16,267 nucleotides of DNA, taken from Periconia sp. R9002 (Eukaryota; Ascomycota; Dothideomycetes; Pleosporales; Periconiaceae). Of this stretch, positions 10,416 to 16,267 are shown one piece after another. The translations under genes and the position numbers were made by a program. Position 1 is the first letter of the stretch; the number at the start of each line of letters is the position of its first letter. Under the pieces are notes generated by a model that was not told where the DNA came from, searched no databases, and worked only from the letters and a program-made list of their open reading frames with translations. The stretch covers positions 1 through 16,267 of the forward strand of contig JAMAHW010000207.1 of assembly GCA_023627715.1 (NCBI GenBank), read 5' to 3'.

Positions 10416-10431
10416 CTAGGCGGGTGCCTAG
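10416..10431. repeat. GC-rich hairpin
   Basis: CTAGGC, loop GGGT, GCCTAG gives a perfect 6-bp stem. It is unusually GC-rich and keeps a TG in an otherwise RIPed block. Confidence 0.6.
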
Positions 10432-10434
10432 GTA

Positions 10435-10518
10435 TAGCTAAACGCTAAGCTAGAGCTAGAATATTAGTTATTCTAGGTTACGTAATTAAGGATCTTAGGT
10501 TTAAATCCTAGCTCTATT
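10435..10518 (+). other. tRNA-like sequence, possible pol III box A/B relic or primer-site remnant
   Basis: TAGCTAAACGCTAAG (10435-10449) resembles a tRNA box A. Its TAGC...GCTA ends (10435-10438 and 10449-10452) form a D-arm-like stem. AGGTTTAAATCCT (10497-10509) resembles box B (GGTTCRAATCC) with one RIP change, inside a 5-bp T-arm-like stem (10495-10499 with 10507-10511). The acceptor stem and a proper anticodon arm do not form, so this is not a working tRNA gene. Possible origins are a tRNA-derived SINE fragment, a tRNA gene that served as insertion target, or a primer-binding remnant of element A. Confidence 0.35.
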
Positions 10519-10527
10519 ATAATAGAG
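10512..10527. repeat. 16-bp perfect palindrome
   Basis: CTCTATTATAATAGAG is its own reverse complement. It spans the proposed Copia start codon (ATA at 10522) and the end of the tRNA-like stretch. Confidence 0.7.
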
Positions 10528-11158
10528 TATACTTATAAAAGTAGAATATAAAAAAGTAGAGATAATTAATAAAAAAGAACTAGTATTTAAACTATTTTTA
10601 GTAATAGTATATATAGTATAAGCTCTATTAACGCTCTAGAGCTCTCTAATATTTATAAAAAAAATTATAAAAAAATTCTAATAAGAATTTCTAGTCTAGT
10701 AAAAATATAACTTTAAAAATATAAATAAGAAAGTTAAAGTAAAGCTATATAACTTTTTCTAGAAAAAAGGGATTAAAACACTAGATAAGATAAGATTTTA
10801 ATAGTAATACCTCTTTACTATAAAATCTAAGTAATACTAAACTATAGAAAAAAAATATTAATAGAAAACTATAGACCTAGACTACTCTATTCTATCTATA
10901 GAAAGAATAATAACTAAATAGCTACTAGAGTAATATATACCTAGCTATATAAAAGTAATATTTCTAAATAAACTATATATATAAGAGGTAACCTTATTAA
11001 GAATAAACTAGCTAAACCTTAGATAGGAAAGCCTAACTATTTTTATAAATAACTACTAAGCTACTACTTAACTAATAATAGTATAGGTATAATATAATAA
11101 AGTAGACTAGTAATATAAATAATAATAACACTTTATATCTATATTATTACTATAATAA

Positions 11159-11338
11159 GATGTAGTAATAATATACTTTTAATAGTTTTAAGTAACTCTA
11201 ATATACCTTTAGTAAGACTAAGTAATAGTAATATACCTATAGTAAAATTAAGTAATATAAATATATATAAAGTAATAGTAAGTAGAATATATAAATTTAT
11301 AGTAGTACTAAGTAATACTAGTGTATAGCTAGCTACTA
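11159..11338 (+). repeat. Six degenerate 30-bp tandem repeats in Copia gag N-terminus
   Basis: Units start at 11159, 11189, 11219, 11249, 11279 and 11309; most begin TAAGTA. In frame they encode a 10-residue unit of the type LSNSNIPLVR / LSNSNIPIVK, probably PSNxNTPxAK before RIP. The outer units are more diverged. Confidence 0.75.
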
Positions 11339-12384
11339 TACGCTATAAGGATATTACTATAGTAATAGTACCTCTAAAAAGTACCTCTAATATATTAGCT
11401 ATATAAATAGAATATAAATATAGTATAGTAATTACTACTAACCTAATAATACTATAATATAGTATAATAATTAATTTTTAGCTAACTACTTTCTAAGTAA
11501 CTCTACTAGTAAATAATAATACTACTAAATATAGTATATAGTATATATAGATAAAATAACTTACCTCTCTAATACTATCTTACTCTTAAACTATTAAAAG
11601 ATAATTAGTATTATTCTAAAAAGTATAGTATAAAGAGAATAACTTTTTAGAGAAACCTTATAATATCTTATTAGATAAAGTTAGTATATTTATAGAATTA
11701 TACTAAAGGCTTAGTATAAAAGAGTTATAATATAATTAGCTCTTTATAGATATACTTATAGAGAGGGCGCGTAACTACTATATATTATATATTAACCCTA
11801 ATTTAATATAGAAAATAATATATAAATAGATAGATATATAGTTTAATACTTTAATAAATTAAGGGCAGTACTAGGATAAATAGACTATATTAACTTTTAC
11901 TTACTATAAAGTAAATAATTTAGATAAAACTATAAATAATATACTTAATATAATAGCAAATAAATTTATACTACTCTAATATATACTTAGCTCTAAATTT
12001 ATAGGTAACTACTAACTCTATATAGTAATTATATAAGTATACTAAAAAGTCTATAAGCTAAAGCTAGCTATATTTTAAATTAAATCTATAGTTAACGCCT
12101 TTATTAGTAACTTCTATTCTATAATTTAAGTTACTAGTAACTGCAAAATAAAATAATATATATAAAAAGTAGAAAAAAATAAGAATAATATATATTTTAC
12201 TAATAAAAAATACTATATACTAAGTAATAATTATTTTTACTTTAGGGGAAAACTATAGTTTAAAAAAGTATACTTAGAAAGTACTCTATAAAATAGGTAT
12301 AAACTAAGTAAATACTACGCTAATAGGTTAAATAAGTATTTAAAAAGAAAACACCTACCTCTCTATAGCTAGAAATATAAAAAG

Positions 12385-12426
12385 TATATTATATATTATA
12401 AAAAAGGCTATTAGTTATATAACTAC
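12385..12426 (+). other. Zinc-knuckle relic in Copia gag
   Basis: In frame, YIIYYKKGYxLYNY fits CX2CX4(C/H)X4H-like knuckles of fungal Copia gag (CxxCxKxGCWxxxH), with the ligands changed to Tyr and a stop in the Trp position. Confidence 0.6.
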
Positions 12427-15368
12427 CTATATAAGAAAGTAAGGCCTTTTTAATACTAATATATAATAGAATATACTTAGCGTAATAGCTATAAACCTTC
12501 TAAAAAATAGATCTATATATATATTATTAAATATAAAAGAGAACTACCTAGTAAAAATAATATAGTAAATAATAAAAATAATTTTATAACTTACTCTAGT
12601 AATAATAAAAGTAAAATAGTAGTGTAATATCTAATAAATAACGCTTTTATATACTACTTAATAAGTAAAGATATTTTTATATAAGAAACGCCTACTCTAG
12701 TAAGCTAGTTTATACTAGAAAACTAATATAGCTAAAAGTACTAGAGTAAACTATAGAATATAAGTATAGCTACTATATTAACTATTAGAAAACTATAACT
12801 TAAAGTATATCTATAAGAAAACCCTACTATAAAGCTTAACTAGACACCTAATATAAATAATATTAACTTTAGTAGCTAGAAACTAATTAGCCTACTAAGA
12901 ATAGTAATAATTAAAAATCTACTAGGTAAAGTAGTATACTATATTCTTAATATTAATACTCTATTTCTATTTAGTATCTATAATACTAATAGACTAAGCG
13001 CTTTTTTTAATAATATACAAAATATTATTATATAAATAGATAGTAAGAAAATCTCTATAGTAAAAAAGTAGAGATACCTATTTTTTAATATTAGTAAAAG
13101 TAAAGTAGTAATATACTTTATAAAAAAAGAACTTTAAAGAATCTACTACTACTTTAGATATCTCTAAGTAAATAAGCTATATAAGCTACTTACTAATACT
13201 AGCTATAAAGTAGAATTAAAAGTATTAGAAAAAATCTAGAAATTCTACTACTATTACTAGAAATATAGCTAAGTACTCTACTAATTTAAATTTTCTATTA
13301 AAGATTAAAAGAACTTTAATTATAAAGTAATTATTAACGCTATAAAGATTAGTAGAAAAGATATACTATATATTATTAATATAAATATATCTTTCTAGGT
13401 AGTAATCTTTCTAAAAAGTATATTTATATAATATACTTAAAAAGCGCTTTACTACTACTAGATTAATATATACTAAAGCCTACTAGATAAAATTATATAT
13501 AATCTAGGAATAAATTTTATATTAGAAGAATTTAAAAAGTATATATAAACTATAGATATAAGCTGCTATAAAATACTAGTTAAAGCTTACTAGTTTATTA
13601 GTAAAATAGAGTATATATACGTACCCCTATAATATATCTATAATATTCTATAGATAGAACTACTAACTATAAGTAATAAGAATATTCTATAAATAGCTAT
13701 TAAAGCTTTTAATAATATAGTAGGGCTAAATAGCTTAGTACTAACTTTTCTTATATTTAGTATATACCTACGTATAAATAATAAATCTCTACTAGTACTA
13801 AATATAGTTACTTAGGTAAAAGTAATTAATAAGGCTATATAGTTACTAGCTAGGAAAAGAGTAAAAAAAGATATAAATAGAGCTATTAATATAAAGAATA
13901 GCCTAGTAATAAGTAATATACTTAGGCTACCTATAAGCGCTAAAGTTTTTATATAGTATAAAAAGAAAGGCTAGATAGGCCTATATATTTTTAAAGTTAT
14001 AGACAATTAAAATATAACTATTAAAAGAGAGAATAGCTTTATACAATTTAAATATATATAAGTTAAACTATATTACTACCCTTTAAAGCCTAAAGTAATA
14101 GCTAAAAATATAAATAGCTACTAAAAACTAGATTACCTACCTAAAGTTACTTATAGATAAAGCTATCCTCTAAAAACTTCTTAAATCTAGGGAGATAATA
14201 TAGTAGAAGAGATTAAATTAAACTATCTACTTAAAGTTAACTATAGATAGGGCTATCTACTAAAAATTCTCTAAACTAAGGTAGATAAAATAACTAAAAA
14301 GATTAATACTATACTAGAAGCCTAAAATATCTAGAAATAAAAGTATAGTAGGCTTTAAAAATTTTAACTAATCTAGCTAAATACTAGCTTTCTTATATAA
14401 AAAAAATAGAACGTATATAAACTAATACTAAAACTTTAAGTAAAAAGTATTATTAAAATACTAAGTAAACTTTTTAAATAATTTTATAAGGTAGAGTTTA
14501 ATACACTTCTTAAAAATAGTATATTTAAGATCTAATAATATAACCTCTAGATTTACTAAAGCTAAATTTTTAAACTTAGAACTATTTATAAAATTAAAAG
14601 GCTTAGTATAGAACTTTATAAAAAGATATATTTAGTTTTTATAGAATATTCTAATAAAGAAAAGTAAAAAATTCTTACTTAGTTTTCTATAATATAAAGA
14701 ATAAGCTAAAAGCTAATACTTTCTTTAGTACTATCTTTAATAAAAAATTAAAATATATTTATAGAACTCTATAATATTATATAGGTATATATCTAATCTA
14801 AAGATAAACTAAACTAAATACTATACGCGTAGCTACTAAAGAAACTTATACACCTATTCTCTAATAATATAATTATATAAATTATAAAACTACTATATAG
14901 TGTAGTAGAATCTAGCTTATACTAGTATATTACCTACTCTAGCTACTATACTAATAAACTAAAGATAAAGGTATTATTCTATAATTTATACTTACTAATT
15001 ATAGATAAAGAATATAAAATATTTAGAATTATAAGAATATAAATAAATAATACTATTAGTATAGTTATAGAAGTATTTTTAAAGCGTAAAAGTAAAAAAT
15101 TAGAAAAAGTAAAGCTCTATATAAAACTAAAAACTATTTTTATAAAAAATTAATCTATTAAGTTTAATAGAGAAAAAGTTACTCTAAATAATAAAAGAAT
15201 TATTTTTATATAGAAAAAGTAAAGTATAAAGCTAGTAACTATCTAACTAAATAACTTAAAGATAGTAGATACTTATAGAAAGTAGAGGGTGTATAGCGCG
15301 TATATTACTTTTATTTACTAGCTAAAAATAACTTTTATATTATCTATAGCTACATAAATAATAGATCT

Positions 15369-15377
15369 AAAAAAAAA
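15369..15377 (+). other. A9 run with 1-nt frame slip in Copia pol
   Basis: Upstream motifs (knuckle, integrase, RT, IDL just before the run) are in frame 1; the downstream DIELLNK and RNase H motifs are in frame 0. The offset equals loss of one A. RIP makes only transitions, so this is a separate event or a sequencing slip in the homopolymer. Confidence 0.7.
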
Positions 15378-16038
15378 GATATAGAACTATTAAATAAGTA
15401 CTTTAAATAGTAAATAGAAAATATAATATATAGCCTAATATTTATCTTTTTTAATTTATATAAAGTAAAGCTATTTATATTTATAAATAGTTTATTTACT
15501 AATAATAAGAACCTATTCTTCTAGCTTAGATTTCTAGTTATTTTAATAATAGAAAAATAAACTAAAGAAAGTAAAAGCTTTAAAATTAAGAAAAATATTA
15601 TTTATTAGAATTCTACTAAGTATAAATAGGTAACTTATAGTATACTTACTAGTAAATTATATAGAATAGTTAGTAGATTTAATAGCGCTATTACGCTTAG
15701 TACTACGCTAAACTAAATTATATAAATACTATTACTTAAGAATATTCTACTTATTATATATACTAATTTACACTTACTATATAACTACCTAGTTAAGCTA
15801 AAAATAATAATAGAAAAACGCTTAATAATTAATATTATAGCCTTCTACTAGTTATACTAAAATAAAAAAGTTATAAAAATTTACTAAATTAATAGAAAAA
15901 ATAATCTAGTAAATACTTTTACTAAGTATACACTAAACTAGGCATTAATATAGCTTATTTTAATAAATAAGTTAAGAATTAAAGTAGAAGTATTTATAAA
16001 AAAGAAGCTAGCTAAACTAGAAATTTAATAAAAATTTA

Positions 16039-16060
16039 GCTAGCTATATATATAGCTAGC
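16039..16060. repeat. 22-bp perfect palindrome after Copia stop codon
   Basis: The left half is GCTAGCTATAT and the right half its exact reverse complement, starting 10 bp after the gag-pol stop. On RNA it would form an 11-bp hairpin without a loop, or a shorter stem with an AU-rich loop. It lies in the 3' untranslated part; no poly-U terminator follows. Confidence 0.75.
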
Positions 16061-16128
16061 GTATTAGCTAAAAAGCTATTACTATAGGTATAAAATAAAA
16101 TTATTATAAAAGTATTATAGATTTAAAG

Positions 16129-16156
16129 TATAAAAAATAAAAAGAAGTAGAAAAGG
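16129..16156 (+). promoter_or_regulatory. Possible polypurine tract of Copia element C
   Basis: An A/G-rich run including AAAAAGAAGTAGAAAAGG precedes TTTT and a TGTTA start at 16161. The position fits second-strand priming at a 3' LTR; the TTTT between tract and TG is unusual. Confidence 0.5.
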
Positions 16157-16160
16157 TTTT

Positions 16161-16191
16161 TGTTAAAGATGGCTAGTAGAGGGATCGTTAT
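16161..16191. repeat. 31-bp copy of the left tip of element B's LTR
   Basis: TGTTAAAGATGGCTAGTAGA followed by GGGATCGTTAT matches 9091-9122 (TATTAAAGATAAGCTAGTAG...) except for TG-to-TA changes and one extra base. It shows the pre-RIP TG start. The match stops at about 16191. It is either a truncated LTR of family B or the start of a related 3' LTR belonging to element C. Confidence 0.7.
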
Positions 16192-16267
16192 TGTTAGGGT
16201 CCTGCTCAGGCCTTTGAAGCAGGATACCGGGTGGTGCGCAAGGGGAGTAAATGGAAGTACAATGTCA
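16192..16267. other. Normal-composition DNA; possible start of a young LTR
   Basis: The last 67 bases (16201-16267) have 5 CA, 6 TG and only 3 TA, so RIP has not acted here. The segment starts TGTTAGGGTCCTGC, a typical LTR-type TG start, and is not found elsewhere in the window. It is too short to assign to an element or a host gene. Confidence 0.4.

Larger units (their letters stand above)
10365..10521. other. Spacer between divergent elements A and C
   Basis: These 157 bp separate the possible starts of element A gag (leftward) and Copia gag-pol (rightward). They hold a GC-rich hairpin, tRNA-like boxes and the left half of a palindrome, but no recognisable TG...CA LTR. Two normal 5' LTRs would not fit, so at least one element is truncated or rearranged here. 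Confidence 0.6.
10522..16028 (+). pseudogene. Element C gag-pol: gag, integrase, Copia RT, RNase H (RIP-dead)
   Basis: One frame (1 modulo 3) runs from ATA 10522, probably a former ATG, to 15368; then a 1-nt slip in an A run puts the rest in frame 0, ending at TAA 16026-16028. Landmarks in order: a low-complexity N-terminus with 30-bp repeats; a zinc knuckle at about 12385-12426 (YIIYYKKGYxLYNY); an INTLFLF...SAFFNNIQNIII stretch at 12946-13030; the pre-integrase finger start at about 13120-13190 (RIYYYFRYL from RRxHRRFGHPS), with YY motifs for its CxxC; integrase with DKI and FLIFSIYLR; RT with LYSVVESSLYQYITY (about 14890-14930) and IxINNTISI at about 15037-15060, where DD became NN; RNase H with KLFIFINSLFTNNK, then EKRLIINIIAF (15813 on) and NNLVNTFTK from NPADAFTK. 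The length (about 1835 codons) is normal to long for fungal Copia. The protease active site was not pinned down. Confidence 0.9.
1..16160. other. RIP-saturated AT-rich heterochromatic block
   Basis: Almost every CpA and TpG has become TpA across this span on both strands, while CpG, CpT and CpC persist (cg, ct and cc are common). This is the signature of fungal repeat-induced point mutation, which changes C to T mainly in CpA within duplicated DNA during the sexual cycle. In the reading frames, Gln codons became TAA/TAG, Trp became TAG/TAA, Cys and His became Tyr, and Asp became Asn. All coding sequences in the block are therefore dead, but their frames survive because RIP makes no indels. 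The strand bias flips with element orientation: the plus strand is T-rich over about 3600-8100 and A-rich over about 10530-16150. Confidence 0.95.
10522..16160 (+). mobile_element. Ty1/Copia element C (RIP-dead; 5' LTR not found)
   Basis: The internal region of a Copia-type LTR retrotransposon on the plus strand, in Copia order: gag with zinc knuckle, (protease), integrase, RT, RNase H. An A-rich tract at about 16129-16156 looks like a polypurine tract, so the 3' LTR would begin at about 16161. No 5' LTR is recognisable left of 10522. The left boundary given is the proposed start codon, not a proven element end. Confidence 0.88.

Noticed and set aside
10435..10518. A functional tRNA gene
   Set aside because: Box-like motifs are present, but the acceptor stem does not pair and no standard anticodon arm can be folded.
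10365..10521. 5' LTR of the Copia element
   Set aside because: Neither this stretch nor a mental RIP of 16161-16267 gives a match between the two, and no TG...CA ends with a primer site can be drawn.
11159..11338. CRISPR array
   Set aside because: The 30-bp units are contiguous, without spacers, and encode a peptide repeat in the Copia gag frame; the genome is fungal.
1..16160. Mitochondrial or plasmid DNA because of the very high AT content
   Set aside because: The bias is specific to CpA/TpG loss, and the content is nuclear LTR retrotransposons with target duplications; no mitochondrial genes were seen.
16192..16267. Start of a host protein-coding gene
   Set aside because: Composition is normal, but 76 bases give no domain and no decisive start; a young LTR start is equally or more likely.

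Overview
The window is almost wholly a graveyard of fungal LTR retrotransposons destroyed by repeat-induced point mutation (RIP). From base 1 to about 16160, CpA and TpG are nearly absent and TpA is in great excess: the first 60 bases hold ten TA and no CA or TG. TA is what C-to-T change at CpA on both strands leaves behind. Together with the element types found (chromodomain Ty3/Gypsy, fungal Copia), this points to a filamentous ascomycete (Pezizomycotina) and an AT-rich heterochromatic block. Base composition returns to normal abruptly at about 16161, and the last 107 bases have ordinary CA and TG frequencies. No intact host gene, rRNA or CRISPR array was seen.

Three retroelements can be read by translating through the RIP-made stop codons. 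(A) A Ty3/Gypsy element on the minus strand runs from about 10365 down past base 1. It has a long gag ending in a zinc-knuckle relic, then a protease with a DTG relic, then the segment before reverse transcriptase, which is cut by the window edge. (B) A second, complete Ty3/Gypsy chromovirus (2687-9512, minus strand) lies inside the gag of A. It has two 422-bp LTRs, a perfect 5-bp target duplication (GCTAA), a polypurine tract, and gag, protease, RT, RNase H, integrase and chromodomain relics. Between the chromodomain and its 3' LTR it carries an extra reading frame in antisense. Removing B and one GCTAA copy rejoins the gag of A in frame. (C) A Copia element on the plus strand (10522 to about 16160) carries gag with a zinc knuckle, integrase, RT and RNase H in one frame, apart from a single 1-nt slip near its 3' end.

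A and C are head to head, 157 bp apart. That spacer holds a hairpin, a tRNA-like stretch and a palindrome, and is too short for two normal 5' LTRs. At the right edge, 31 bases nearly identical to the left tip of B's LTR are followed by normal-composition DNA beginning TGTTAGGG, which may be the start of a younger LTR.

The genes do not work together as a pathway; they are layers of successive insertion and genome defence. I found no convincing undescribed functional system. The most unusual items are the antisense reading frame in B, the in-frame nested insertion, the divergent A/C junction and the sharp RIP boundary.
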